A stretch of 64,000 nt of DNA from positions 372,001-436,000 of the forward strand of contig CAVQVG010000006.1 of the NCBI GenBank assembly GCA_963717125.1, given 5' to 3'. Under the pieces are notes generated by a model, which did no database searches, was not told where the DNA came from, and was given only the letters and a program-made list of their open reading frames with translations. Shown here piece by piece: positions 44,060-52,824 of this stretch. Within the stretch, counting starts at the first letter, position 1. Every line of letters starts with the position of its first letter. Position numbers and translations under genes: made by a program. The DNA comes from RYN-230 sp963717125 (lineage in GTDB: Bacteria > Actinomycetota > Actinomycetes > Streptosporangiales > Streptosporangiaceae).

Positions 44060-44779
44060 TCTCGGGGTCGATGCCGAGTGCGCTGAAGCGCACCGCCAGG
44101 TCGTCCACCCACTCCGGTGGCGTCCGGTGGTCCGGCAGCGGGATCCCAGCCTCGCTGCGCCACAGCGCGTCGCCGAGGGCGTTACACAGATGCCAGGCCA
44201 TCACCCGCGTGCGGGACAGCTCGCGGCCGGTGATCTGCTGGTAGTGGCGCATGGTGGCGGTCAGCAACTCCACGCCGGGACCCATCCCAGGACCGGGAAA
44301 GGCCCGCAGCTCGTACTCTGGCTCGGCGGTTCCGATGGTCTCGAAGTCCACCACCAGCCGGAGCTGGTCACCGTCCCACACCTGGTTGTCACCATGCAGG
44401 TCGCCGTGCACAAGCACGGCCGGGCCGGGGGAGGCCAGCGCGGTGTCGGCCCAGTCGGGGATTTCCCCGGCACGCGCTTGGTGATCAGGAGCAGCGGGTC
44501 GGTGCTGCTGGCCGCTACCTCAGGCAGGAACGGGACCTTCGGTTCGCGCGCGAGCGCGGTCAGGACGCCGATCTCGCGCGCCAGCCGGAGCGCGGCCGGA
44601 CGCGACCACGCGAACTTCACGATGAACCGTTCACCCAGAGGCGCGCCGCCCGAGTGCCACAGCGGGTCCTCCTTGCCCACTGGGCCGGGAACCGCTACCG
44701 GGCACCCGCTCAGCTCGGGTGCCACCGCCCGCAGCGCCTCATGAAGTGCCGCGGCAGAGCACTCAGCCAGCCATTTCAT
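44031..44779 (-). CDS. Aminoglycoside phosphotransferase-family kinase, frameshifted
   Basis: An APH/choline-kinase fold protein, about 249 aa after correction. The N-terminal lobe (from MKWLAECSAAALHEALRAV, with the ATP-binding Lys in ERFIVKFAWS) is in one frame up to LLLITKRVPG. The catalytic lobe, VLVHGDLHGDNQVWDG with the catalytic Asp and LVVDFETIGTAEPEYEL with the metal Asp, is in another. One missing G in the GGGG run at about 44466-44470 joins them as PGEIPDWADTAL. The substrate is unknown; the family phosphorylates antibiotics, sugars or amino alcohols. The start is ATG 44779. Confidence 0.82.
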
Positions 44780-44919
44780 CCCCGTGCCCCGGCCACGTCC
44801 TGACAGTACGACACCCGCCAAGCACCTTTTGGTGCCGTCAGCGGCGTGGTGATGACGGCGGCGCAGCGGGTCATACTCGCACTGCCAGCCGAGCTGAGCG
44901 CTCCGGTGCCGGTACGGCA

Positions 44920-46536
44920 TCATCGATATCGAGCACGCTGCAGGGTAAACGCGTAGACAGTGCCGGTGATATTGCTGGGCACGCAGTACTGTTCGGGGCC
45001 GGCCCCGCCGGGGCACAGTGTGGCGCGGTCGTACCCGGCGCCCCAGTACACGGTTTCCCCTACGACCGCCGCGCCGCCCGAGACCGAACCGCTGCCGGCG
45101 AAGCTCCACAGGATCTCTCCGGTGTTCGCGTCGAGCGCGTACATATCGGTGCCGGTTTCCGCGGTGGAGCCCGCGTAGACCACCCCGTTGGCTATCGTCA
45201 CGTAGCCCATGTCCGCCGCCCCCCTCGGATCGGCGACCTGCCAACGGATCTTGCCGGTCGCGGCGTCGAGCTCCGCCCAGGAGCCGCCGTCGATCGTGGA
45301 CGTGTGCCCGCCGGCCGAGGTGATCTGGTAGGGCGTGCCCAGGACGTCGCCGACCGCGGCGTAGACGTGCCTGCCGTCGGTGGCCGAGCCCCAAAGGATG
45401 CCGCCGAGCCCGCTGCCGGGGCCGACCAGCGTGTGCCAGACGACCGCCCCGGTACGGGGATCGAGCGCCCAGTACTCTCCGCTCTTCTGGCCTGCCCCCA
45501 CCAGTTCGCGGCCGGAGGGGAGGCGGATCAGGTTCGGTCCGCTGCCGAAGTCGAAGTCGGGACCGCAGGTGGGACTCGGATGCACGTCGCAGACCTCGGT
45601 GTACACGTCGCTGGTCAGCGTGGGCCTAGACCAGCGGATCGCGCCGGTCGTGAGGTCCAGGGCCAGCACGGAGTCGAAGTGGTCGTCGGTCGCGGGCGGC
45701 GTGCATCCCGTCTGCGTGGGGCTGGTGCACACGCCGGCCGGCAGCGAGTAGTTGTCGCCGGTGGCCACGTACAGCATGTTCTGCGCGGGGTCGATCGCCG
45801 GAGTGCTGCCCCAGACCGCGGCGCCGCTGTATCCGACGGGGACGGTGTAGGTCTTCCACAGCAGCCGCCCAGTCGTGGCGTTCAGTGCGACGACGCTGCC
45901 GCGGAAGGTGCAGCACTGATAGCCGGGCTCGAGCGCCAGGCCCTCCTCATAGGAGGAGACCCCCAGGTAGGCAACACCCCGGTAGACCACAGGCGAGCTA
46001 GTCGCCCAGGCCGCGACATTCGTGTCTACCTTGGTGCTCCACAGCAGGGCGCCCGTATACCTGTTCACCGCTACGACGGACATTCCCTTTTCTGACGCGT
46101 TGCTGTCCCCGAAGATGAGCTCGTCGCCGAAGACCGCCGGGCTGACGCGCGAGGCGGCGGGGTACCCGAAGTAAGACGTGACATCACGCGACCAGAGCAC
46201 CCGTCCCGTGCGGGCGTCTGCGGCCCACAGTTTGCCGCCGTCGTCGGAGAAGTAGACGGTGCCGTCGTCCACCGTGGGCGTGGTCACCACGCCGCCCGCC
46301 CCCGTAATGGACCAGGCGGTGGTCAGCTTCGAGACGTTCCGCGGGCCGATGACATGCTCACCCGACGCGTCCCTGGTGTTACCGATGTCGTGCCCGGCCG
46401 TCGGCCACCACCCACCGTTTCCTGCGGAGGCCAGGCTCCCTTCGGGTATCACGTTGGCGCTCGCCGCGCTGACTCCGGCGAGAACAATCGCGATACCGGC
46501 AACGATGAATAAGTACCCGATACGCCTTGGTCCCAT
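44920..46536 (-). CDS. PQQ-binding-like beta-propeller protein (quinoprotein dehydrogenase/PVA dehydrogenase-like)
   Basis: A 538-aa exported protein. An N-terminal signal or anchor (RIGYLFIVAGIAIVLAGVSAASA) is followed by an eight-blade propeller of repeats ending in xLWS or WKT (GRVLWSRDV, GALLWSTKV, GRLLWKTYTV, GAIRWSRP, GAVVWHTLV, GKIRWQVAD, GEILWSFAG). The pair CC in GYQCCTFRGS is the vicinal disulfide position that stacks on PQQ in quinoprotein alcohol dehydrogenases. GWWPTAGHDIGNTRDAS at the N-terminus resembles polyvinyl-alcohol dehydrogenases. No heme-binding CxxCH is present, so an external electron acceptor would be needed. The start is ATG 46536 with GGGAGG upstream. Substrate unknown. 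Confidence 0.85.
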   Translation of the reverse strand: MGPRRIGYLFIVAGIAIVLAGVSAASANVIPEGSLASAGNGGWWPTAGHDIGNTRDASGEHVIGPRNVSKLTTAWSITGAGGVVTTPTVDDGTVYFSDDGGKLWAADARTGRVLWSRDVTSYFGYPAASRVSPAVFGDELIFGDSNASEKGMSVVAVNRYTGALLWSTKVDTNVAAWATSSPVVYRGVAYLGVSSYEEGLALEPGYQCCTFRGSVVALNATTGRLLWKTYTVPVGYSGAAVWGSTPAIDPAQNMLYVATGDNYSLPAGVCTSPTQTGCTPPATDDHFDSVLALDLTTGAIRWSRPTLTSDVYTEVCDVHPSPTCGPDFDFGSGPNLIRLPSGRELVGAGQKSGEYWALDPRTGAVVWHTLVGPGSGLGGILWGSATDGRHVYAAVGDVLGTPYQITSAGGHTSTIDGGSWAELDAATGKIRWQVADPRGAADMGYVTIANGVVYAGSTAETGTDMYALDANTGEILWSFAGSGSVSGGAAVVGETVYWGAGYDRATLCPGGAGPEQYCVPSNITGTVYAFTLQRARYR

Positions 46537-46715
46537 GGCCGATCCTCCCGTCGTCGGCCCCCTCACCTACTCTTGGCACCTGTATCGCCCAAGTCAACGC
46601 CTCGTGGCAACGCAACGCCGCCATACAACTGCCTGACCCGGCAGGCACATGAATCTGGACTTGGGCCAGTTCGCCGACTGGGTATCAGCAGCATCAAACT
46701 GTGCGCTGGCGGCCT

Positions 46716-47558
46716 TCAGGAGAATGTGGTGGCGTGGTCGGCGGCGAACTCCTCGAAGGAGCGGGCGGGGCGGCCAAGGACTGAGGGGACATCGTCGGTG
46801 ACCCACTCGGCGTCGCCTTCGGCGGTCAGGCTGAATGCCTGGGCGTTCATCTCCGCGATCGGCGCAGGGACGCCGGCCCGGATCATGGCGTCCCTGTTCT
46901 CCTCGAAGGTGAGCTCCCGGTAAGTGACGGTCCGGCCGAGAAGTTTAGAGAGCACAGCGGCCACGTCGTAGTTGGAGATCAGTTCAGGGCCGGTGAGCCG
47001 GTAGGTCTGGCCGGCGTGCGCGGCGGGAGAGGCGGCGATCTCAGCGGCCACCGCGGCGACGTCGCAGGCATCGACCATACCGGTGCGGCCTTTACCAGCC
47101 GCGGAACCAAAGCTGCTTGTCTTAGCGATGGCCGGGGCCAGCATCAGGATGTTCTGCATGTAGGCGTTGGACCGCAAGAGTGTGTGCGGGATTCCGGAGG
47201 CGGCCAGGCCCGCCTCGATCTCGGCCTGCCAGCGCCGCCGGGCGATGGGTGAGTCGGCCGAGGCCTTGCTGGTCGCCTTGACGACGTGCCCGGCCCCAGC
47301 GCCGGCGGCGCTGCGGATGACGTTCAGTTCCTGGGCGGGCACGGCCGGGCTGACCAGCACCACGGTCTCGATCCCTGTCATCGCCTCGTCGAGGCTCGGG
47401 CGCACGTCCAGGTCGCCCACGGCGATCTCCGCTCCCGCCTCGGCCAGGGCCTTCGTTTTCGCAGGGTCGCGCGCCAGCACCCGGACGGGCACGTCCCGGT
47501 GCCTGAGCAGGCGGACCGTCTCGGAGCCGACCTTCCCGGCCGTGGTCACAAGGATCAC
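46716..47558 (-). CDS. NmrA-like NAD(P)-binding oxidoreductase
   Basis: A 280-aa atypical SDR of the NmrA/QOR2 type. The Rossmann start is MILVTTAGKVGSETVRLLRHRDVPVRVLAR; the usual GxxGxxG reads TAGKVGS. TVVLVSPAVPAQELNVIRSA and the SNAYMQNIL segment match quinone-reductase-like members. Probably an NADPH-dependent sensor or quinone reductase. Divergent from the TetR gene with a palindromic site between, so probably its target. The start is GTG 47558. Confidence 0.88.
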   Translation of the reverse strand: MILVTTAGKVGSETVRLLRHRDVPVRVLARDPAKTKALAEAGAEIAVGDLDVRPSLDEAMTGIETVVLVSPAVPAQELNVIRSAAGAGAGHVVKATSKASADSPIARRRWQAEIEAGLAASGIPHTLLRSNAYMQNILMLAPAIAKTSSFGSAAGKGRTGMVDACDVAAVAAEIAASPAAHAGQTYRLTGPELISNYDVAAVLSKLLGRTVTYRELTFEENRDAMIRAGVPAPIAEMNAQAFSLTAEGDAEWVTDDVPSVLGRPARSFEEFAADHATTFS

Positions 47559-47616
47559 AGTGAGCCTCCATCTGCTCGCCAGGCTGGGTTGTACGACTTA
47601 CTTTGACGACTACAGA

Positions 47617-47634
47617 CTGGGTTGTCAAACCCAG
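47617..47634. promoter_or_regulatory. Candidate TetR operator
   Basis: CTGGGTT-GTCA-AACCCAG, perfect seven-base arms with a four-base spacer, 19 bases before the TetR gene ATG. The half-site CTGGGTTGT recurs at 47584, 33 bases upstream. The position suits repression of both the regulator and the divergent oxidoreductase. Confidence 0.65.
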
Positions 47635-47652
47635 AAACTGGTAGAGTGACCC

Positions 47653-48267
47653 ATGGCCAACGACGCACGTGACCGGCCGAGGCTGACTCCTAAAGGGGAG
47701 CGCGCACGGGCCCGGATCGTTGCGGCGGCCGCCCGGCTGATTCACGAGCGGGGGGTCGCGGGTACCACGCTGGAAGACGTCAAGGCAGCGGCGGAGGTCA
47801 GCGGATCGCAGCTGTACCACTACTTCCCGGACAAGGACGACCTCGTGCAGGCGGTCATCGATCACCAGGCCGACACCATTGCCGGCCATCAGCGGCAGGC
47901 TGACCTCGGCAGCCCCGAAGGGCTCCAGGCCTGGCGCGACATACTGATCGCCCAGGCCAAAAGCAGCAACGGCAAGGGCGGCTGCCCACTCGGCTCGCTC
48001 GCCGGGCAGCTCGCCGAGACCGACCCGCGCGCCCGCGCCCTGATCGCCGCCGGATTCGAGCAGTGGTCAGCCGCCATCAGCGACGGGCTGCGAAGGCTTC
48101 AAGCCACCGGGCGCCTCCCAGCCAGCATCAATGCGGACGACTACGCCATAACTCTCCTCGCCGCACTCCAGGGCGGCCTTCTCCTCGCCCAGGTCCAGCG
48201 GGATACCCGTCCTCTCGAGATCGCGGTCGACACCCTCCTCGCCCTCACCGCCCACAGCACACCCTGA
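47653..48267 (+). CDS. TetR-family transcriptional regulator
   Basis: 204 aa. The N-terminal HTH is at about 18-65 (ARARIVAAAARLIHERGVAGTTLEDVKAAAEVSGSQLYHYFPDKDDLVQAVI). The C-terminal ligand domain includes KGGCPLGSLAGQLAETDPRARALIAAGFEQW, typical of the LmrA/YxaF/TetR_C group that responds to aromatic or quinone-like compounds. Divergent from the NmrA-like oxidoreductase with a shared palindrome, so it probably represses both genes. The start is ATG 47653. Confidence 0.92.
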   Translation: MANDARDRPRLTPKGERARARIVAAAARLIHERGVAGTTLEDVKAAAEVSGSQLYHYFPDKDDLVQAVIDHQADTIAGHQRQADLGSPEGLQAWRDILIAQAKSSNGKGGCPLGSLAGQLAETDPRARALIAAGFEQWSAAISDGLRRLQATGRLPASINADDYAITLLAALQGGLLLAQVQRDTRPLEIAVDTLLALTAHSTP

Positions 48268-48391
48268 GCCGAATCCCCACCACCCAGGCCGGCCGAAGGG
48301 ATCGATAGTCCCGCAGTCACCGTCTAGCCAGCTAGGACGGCCCGCGCCTGAAGCGCTGGCCTGCGGGCTCCGGACCCCGACTCGGGCGCGG

Positions 48392-49237
48392 CTATCGGGA
48401 TCGGGGTTTGCTGGCGGCGGCGCAGAGCATGTAGGAGTCCGCGGAAGATGGGGCGCCGCCGATCCCGGACACCCAGCGGCGGGCCTCGCCGATCCCGGGA
48501 GGGATCACGTCCCAACCTGCCAGCCACCCGGCCATGTCCCGCTCCCCGTGGTTGATGAACGTCCCGGCGGTGTAGTCGGAGCTAGGCAGGGCCTGCATCC
48601 TCTCGCTGGCGATCCGCACCACGCTCGTAGCGATCCACGATCCGGTGGCGGCCCAGTCCAGGTACGCCGCGGTCACCGCCTGCGCCTTCGTGGCGTCGAA
48701 GAAATGCAGCACGCAGGCCATGATCACGCACACCGGCCGGCCCGGGTCAATCACCTGACGGACCTCGGGATCGGCCATGACGGTGGCGACATCTGCGAGG
48801 TCGGCGGTCGCTGCGGCCACGCCGGGCCTGGAAGCCAGCAGCGCGCGGGCATGGGAAACCACGATCGGATCGTTGTCCACGTAAGCGACCCGCGCGCTGG
48901 GGTTAACTTCCCGCGCCACCTCGTCTGCTGACGGATGCGTGGGCAGCCCTGCCCCCAGGTCGAGAAACTGGGTCACGCCTGCCTGCGCTGCCCGGGTCAC
49001 CGCTGCGACGACGAACGCCCGGTTGGCGTGAGCCATCTCAGCGACCAGCGGGTTGATCGCGTGTATCTTCTCCGCAAGATCCCGGTCGGCGGCGAAGTTG
49101 TCCTTTCCTCCCAGCCAGTAGTCATACACCCGGGCGATGTTCGGCCGGGAAGTATCGAAAGGCTCCACGCCGACACATACTAGAGGCCGTTCACGGTTCG
49201 CCGTCGCGCAGGATCTGGGCGCCTGGTCACGCGTCAC
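48392..49237 (-). CDS. DUF574-type SAM-dependent methyltransferase
   Basis: 281 aa from GTG 49237; GTG 49169 is an alternative giving a shorter N-terminus just before FDTSRPNIARVYDYW. The family hallmark is DTSRPNIARVYDYWLGGKDNFAADRDLAEKI, followed by the SAM-binding loop QFLDLGAGLPTHP and VAYVDNDPIVVSHARALL, then PVCVIMACVLHFFD. The family is strongly expanded in actinobacteria, often with unknown substrates. Its 5' end overlaps the ABC permease stop if the upstream start is used. Confidence 0.85.
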   Translation of the reverse strand: MTRDQAPRSCATANRERPLVCVGVEPFDTSRPNIARVYDYWLGGKDNFAADRDLAEKIHAINPLVAEMAHANRAFVVAAVTRAAQAGVTQFLDLGAGLPTHPSADEVAREVNPSARVAYVDNDPIVVSHARALLASRPGVAAATADLADVATVMADPEVRQVIDPGRPVCVIMACVLHFFDATKAQAVTAAYLDWAATGSWIATSVVRIASERMQALPSSDYTAGTFINHGERDMAGWLAGWDVIPPGIGEARRWVSGIGGAPSSADSYMLCAAASKPRSR

Positions 49238-50033
49238 GCAGCCGGAGCACTACGCCGCCAGCCAGTAGCGCGGCAGTGGCCCAGGCGGCGAGCACGCCGA
49301 GGCCCTGCCACGGCCCGATCGGCAGGTTCTTGAGGTTCTTGGTGGCCTGGATGGCCAGCCCGGCGGTCATCGGCCCCCACTGCTGGAGTCGGCGCTCCCA
49401 GCGCGGGTCCAGCGTGCCCAGGTCGGTGAGGAGCGGCACAATGTAGAGCAGGCCGAGCATGACCGCGATGGACGCGGCGGAGTCCCGCAGGGCGGTGGCC
49501 AGGCCGAGGCTGAACAGCCCGATCAGGGCCAGGTACAGCACCGAGCCGGCCGCGGCGCGCAGCGTCGGCCCGTCGCCCAGGGACAGCGCCAGAGCGCCGT
49601 TCACTCTGGTGAAGCCGTTGCCGGGCAGGATGTACCGGCCGGCCAGCACTGACCCCAGCACCGAGACGGCCCCGGCGGCCAGCACCACCACGGTGAGGAT
49701 GATCGCCTTCGCGGCCAGGGCGGTGGCCCGCCGCGGCACCGCGGTGAGCGTGACCCGGATCATGCCGCTGCTGTACTCGCCGCTCATGACCAGCACGGCC
49801 AGCACGGCGACGGCCGCCTGGCTGAGCAGGATGCCGGTGAGGCTGAGCTTGGTGGTGTCCTCGCCGCACGAGGCCGGGCACTTCACCACCGCGGTCGCCA
49901 GGGCGCTCGCCCCGACCGTCAGCGCGATCAGGGTGAGCAGGAGCCAGCCGGTGCTCGGCACTGTGCGCAGCTTCGTCCACTCCGCATGCAGGGCCTCGCG
50001 CAGGGTCGCGCCTTCGGCACGCAGCGCGTTCAT
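49227..50033 (-). CDS. ABC-2 type permease (second subunit)
   Basis: 268 aa, six transmembrane segments. The N-terminus HAEWTKLRTVPSTGWLLLTLIALTVGA matches actinobacterial 'transporter permease subunit' proteins. AVLAVLVMSGEYSSGMIRVTLTAVPRRATALAAK is the conserved coupling region, and the end is LLAGGVVLRLRDA. The ATG at 50033 overlaps the upstream permease stop (ATGA). With 50030-51694 and 51691-52659 it forms a three-gene exporter. A two-component system diverges from it. Confidence 0.88.
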   Translation of the reverse strand: MNALRAEGATLREALHAEWTKLRTVPSTGWLLLTLIALTVGASALATAVVKCPASCGEDTTKLSLTGILLSQAAVAVLAVLVMSGEYSSGMIRVTLTAVPRRATALAAKAIILTVVVLAAGAVSVLGSVLAGRYILPGNGFTRVNGALALSLGDGPTLRAAAGSVLYLALIGLFSLGLATALRDSAASIAVMLGLLYIVPLLTDLGTLDPRWERRLQQWGPMTAGLAIQATKNLKNLPIGPWQGLGVLAAWATAALLAGGVVLRLRDA

Positions 50034-51694
50034 GCATCCCTCCGGCGCAGCAGGAACACGGCGATCCCCAGGGCGGCCGCCCCCCAGACGCACAGCACGG
50101 CGAACCCGTCCCACGGTGCCAGCGGAAAACAGCCGTTGATCGGCTGACAGACGCTGGTCACCTGCGAGTAGTGCGGTGTGCCCTGCTGCAGCCCGAACGC
50201 CGCGGCCGGGGTGAGCCGCAGCAGCCAGTCCGCGGGTGCCTGGGGCAGGATCACCCCGAGGATCAGCGGGACGATCAGCAGCACGACCACGGCGGCGATG
50301 GCCCCGGCGCTGCGGCGCAGCACGGCGCCGGCGGACAGGGCGAGGATGGCGGCGACCGCGAGCAGCCCCGCGGTGCCCACGACGATCTGCAGCCCGTGTC
50401 CGCTGGTGAGCGACCAGACCGGGTACACCGACGACGCCCAGCCGCCCGAATGCAGTTTGTGCTCGGCGATCGGGAGCGCGACCGCGGCCCCGGCCAGCCC
50501 GGCGGCGAACGTGACCAGCCCGATCACGATGGCCTTCGCCACCAGCACCCGGCCCCGGCGCGGGCTGGCCGCGAACGTGGTGCGGATCAGGCCCCGCCGG
50601 TACTCGGCGGTGATGAACAGCGCTCCCAGGGCGATCACGGCGAGCAGGCCGGCGAGCGAGCCCTTGAGCACGGTCCCGAGCGGGTCGATGTCGGTCACGT
50701 ACGGCGCGATGTCGCCGCTTCCGGCCATGGTGAACGTGCCGCCGGATTTCTTGAAGCCGCCCGCCGGCGTTCTCGGACAGAGATGTCCGGGTGAAGGCGT
50801 GCAGATGAACGCAACGCCGGTCGGGGAACCTATCTGGCCGCCGCGCCACGTCCCACCCACCTCCCCATCCCGCTTCGCTTGCCGCTCGCCCCGGAGGCTG
50901 ACGTGGTCGAAGGCGGCAGTGGCCTGGGTGGCATAGGAGGCGAGGGAGGAGTTGCCGGCGAACGACTGGCCGGGCGTGCCGGCCGAGCAGCCTGCCTGGC
51001 CGCAGGTCAGACTATTGTTCGGCACCAGGAGATGCGGTGAGGTCACGAAGAGACCGGCCTGCACGGTCGGCGGCAGCCCGGCCAGGCTGGCCGTGCCGAT
51101 CTCGGCCCAGTGCCTGCCGTCGGCGGAGTCATATCCGGTGATCGTGTCGCCGGAACGGGTCAGCCGCAGCCAGCGCGGCGACGCCGCGGAGACGGCACCG
51201 GGCAGGCCGGCGAGGTCGTGGGTGTAGTCGTACTGCATCCGCACCCCGTGGGCGGGGGTGGCCATGACCGCGGCATAAGCCGATCCCGGCCTGGTGCTCG
51301 CCTTGATGATGATCCCGGCCTTGGCCCAGGGCACGGCAATGTGCGGGGGCGGGCCCCCACCGGGCGTCGGAAGGTCGGTGTCCAGCGAGGCGACCCGGGC
51401 GGTGATGCTGCCGTTGCCGTCCAGTGACTGGCGCACGAAGTAGAAGTCGTCGGTGACCGCCTCGCCGCCCGGGCCGATGGCAACGGTCGGGTTAGCTCCC
51501 GCGTTCTGGCTCCCGTTGGAGACGCCCGCGAGGGCCACCACGGCCAGCGCGGTCAGCAGCGCGGCGGCGACCATCGCTATCACCCAGCCGCGCACGGTCC
51601 GGAACTTGGTCCACTCGGCCCGCAGCAGGTGCGGGAAATCGTCGCGCCCGGGCCGTTGGCCAGACCGGTACGGGGTGATCGTGCCCGTGCTCAT
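50030..51694 (-). CDS. ABC-2 type permease with a large extracytoplasmic DUF1349-like insertion
   Basis: A 554-aa hybrid. TM1 (VRGWVIAMVAAALLTALAVVALAGV) is followed by about 270 extracytoplasmic residues that read as a concanavalin-like/DUF1349 jelly roll (DDFYFVRQSLDGNGSITARV, WAKAGIIIKASTRPGSAYAAVM, SPRWLRLTRSGDTITGYDSADG). The remaining five transmembrane segments and the coupling loop ITAEYRRGLIRTTFAASPRRGRVLVAK then follow. The domain lies between TM1 and TM2, outside the membrane, so it could bind a glycan or peptide before or after export. It overlaps neighbours by ATGA on both sides. An Arg/Gly-rich stretch with two Cys (about residues 275-305) looks like a later insertion. Confidence 0.85.
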   Translation of the reverse strand: MSTGTITPYRSGQRPGRDDFPHLLRAEWTKFRTVRGWVIAMVAAALLTALAVVALAGVSNGSQNAGANPTVAIGPGGEAVTDDFYFVRQSLDGNGSITARVASLDTDLPTPGGGPPPHIAVPWAKAGIIIKASTRPGSAYAAVMATPAHGVRMQYDYTHDLAGLPGAVSAASPRWLRLTRSGDTITGYDSADGRHWAEIGTASLAGLPPTVQAGLFVTSPHLLVPNNSLTCGQAGCSAGTPGQSFAGNSSLASYATQATAAFDHVSLRGERQAKRDGEVGGTWRGGQIGSPTGVAFICTPSPGHLCPRTPAGGFKKSGGTFTMAGSGDIAPYVTDIDPLGTVLKGSLAGLLAVIALGALFITAEYRRGLIRTTFAASPRRGRVLVAKAIVIGLVTFAAGLAGAAVALPIAEHKLHSGGWASSVYPVWSLTSGHGLQIVVGTAGLLAVAAILALSAGAVLRRSAGAIAAVVVLLIVPLILGVILPQAPADWLLRLTPAAAFGLQQGTPHYSQVTSVCQPINGCFPLAPWDGFAVLCVWGAAALGIAVFLLRRRDA

Positions 51695-52659
51695 TTCGCG
51701 ACCTCCTCGCTGCTCCCCCGGGGGGACGAACCCGCGGCCGTCGCGCCTGGCACGGCGCGGAACTCGGCCGCGTCGCGGGTGAGTTCCATGTAGGCCTCCT
51801 CGAGCGTCGCGCGGTGCGCGGAGACCTCCGAAAACGGCACCCCGCTGCCGGACAGGACGGCCACGATGCGCTCGGCCGGCAGCCCGGAGACGGTGAGCGT
51901 GTCGCGGCCGGTGGCGGCGATGGTGGCGCCAGCGTCCGCGAGCGCCGTCATGGCGTCCGGTCGCGCGGTGGTGCGCAGCGAGACCCGGTCACCGGACGCG
52001 GCCGCGATCAGCGCCGCCACCGTGGTATCGGCGATGACCTGGCCGCGGCCGACCACTACCAGGTGGTCGGCGGAGTCCTGCAGCTCGGCCATCAGGTGGC
52101 TGGACACCAGCACCGCGCGGCCTTCGCCGGCGAGCGATCGCAGGAACCCGCGCATCCACACGATGCCCTCGGGGTCCATGCCGTTGAACGGCTCGTCGAA
52201 CATGAGGACCGGCGGGTCGCCGAGCAGCGCCGCGGCGATCCCGAGCCGCTGCCGCATGCCCAGGGAGTAGCCGCCCGCTTTCCGCCGGGCCGCCTTCTCC
52301 AGGCCGGCCTGCTCGATCACCGCATCGACCCGCCGGGCGGTCAGGCCCTGGGAGTGGGCCAGCCACAGCAGATGGTTGCGAGCGGTGCGGCTCGGCTGCA
52401 GCGCGGCGGCGTCCAGCAGCGAGCCGACGTGGCTCAGCGGGTGCCGCAGGCTCTGGTACCGCTGGCCGCCGATCAGCACGCTGCCGTCGTCGGGGGCGTC
52501 CAGGCCGAGAATCACCCGCATCGTGGTGGACTTGCCGGCCCCGTTGGGACCGACGAATCCGGTGACCTGCCCCGGCTGGACGGAGAAGGTCATCCCGTCC
52601 AGCGCGACGATCGGCCCGAAGTGCTTGCGCAGGCCGCTGACGTCGATCGTTGCTTCCAT
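51691..52659 (-). CDS. ABC transporter ATP-binding protein (bacitracin/antibiotic-export type)
   Basis: 322 aa. Walker A is GPNGAGKSTTMRVI; the Q-loop region is VGSLLDAAALQPSRTARNHL; the signature is YSLGMRQRLGIAAAL; Walker B is VLMFDEPFNGMDPEG; the His switch is VLVSSHLMAEL. The YSLGMRQRL form (not LSGGQ) is typical of BcrA-like exporters. The start is ATG 52659, or 52668. It overlaps the permease start by four bases. It is paired with a divergent NarL-type two-component system, a common arrangement for drug- or peptide-sensing exporters. Confidence 0.92.
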   Translation of the reverse strand: MEATIDVSGLRKHFGPIVALDGMTFSVQPGQVTGFVGPNGAGKSTTMRVILGLDAPDDGSVLIGGQRYQSLRHPLSHVGSLLDAAALQPSRTARNHLLWLAHSQGLTARRVDAVIEQAGLEKAARRKAGGYSLGMRQRLGIAAALLGDPPVLMFDEPFNGMDPEGIVWMRGFLRSLAGEGRAVLVSSHLMAELQDSADHLVVVGRGQVIADTTVAALIAAASGDRVSLRTTARPDAMTALADAGATIAATGRDTLTVSGLPAERIVAVLSGSGVPFSEVSAHRATLEEAYMELTRDAAEFRAVPGATAAGSSPRGSSEEVAK

Positions 52660-52824
52660 GCCCGCCACGGTAGGGAAGCGCCGGCGGTGCTGTCGTCACG
52701 CCGGCGAGCCGTCTTCGCCGTGGCTGGCACGAGGGACACCGGCTCCGGCGCATCCCCCGCGCGAGGGACGCCAGGATGCTCGGCCGGGGGACGCGATCTC
52801 GCTGGCCAGCGAGGACAATGGCGA

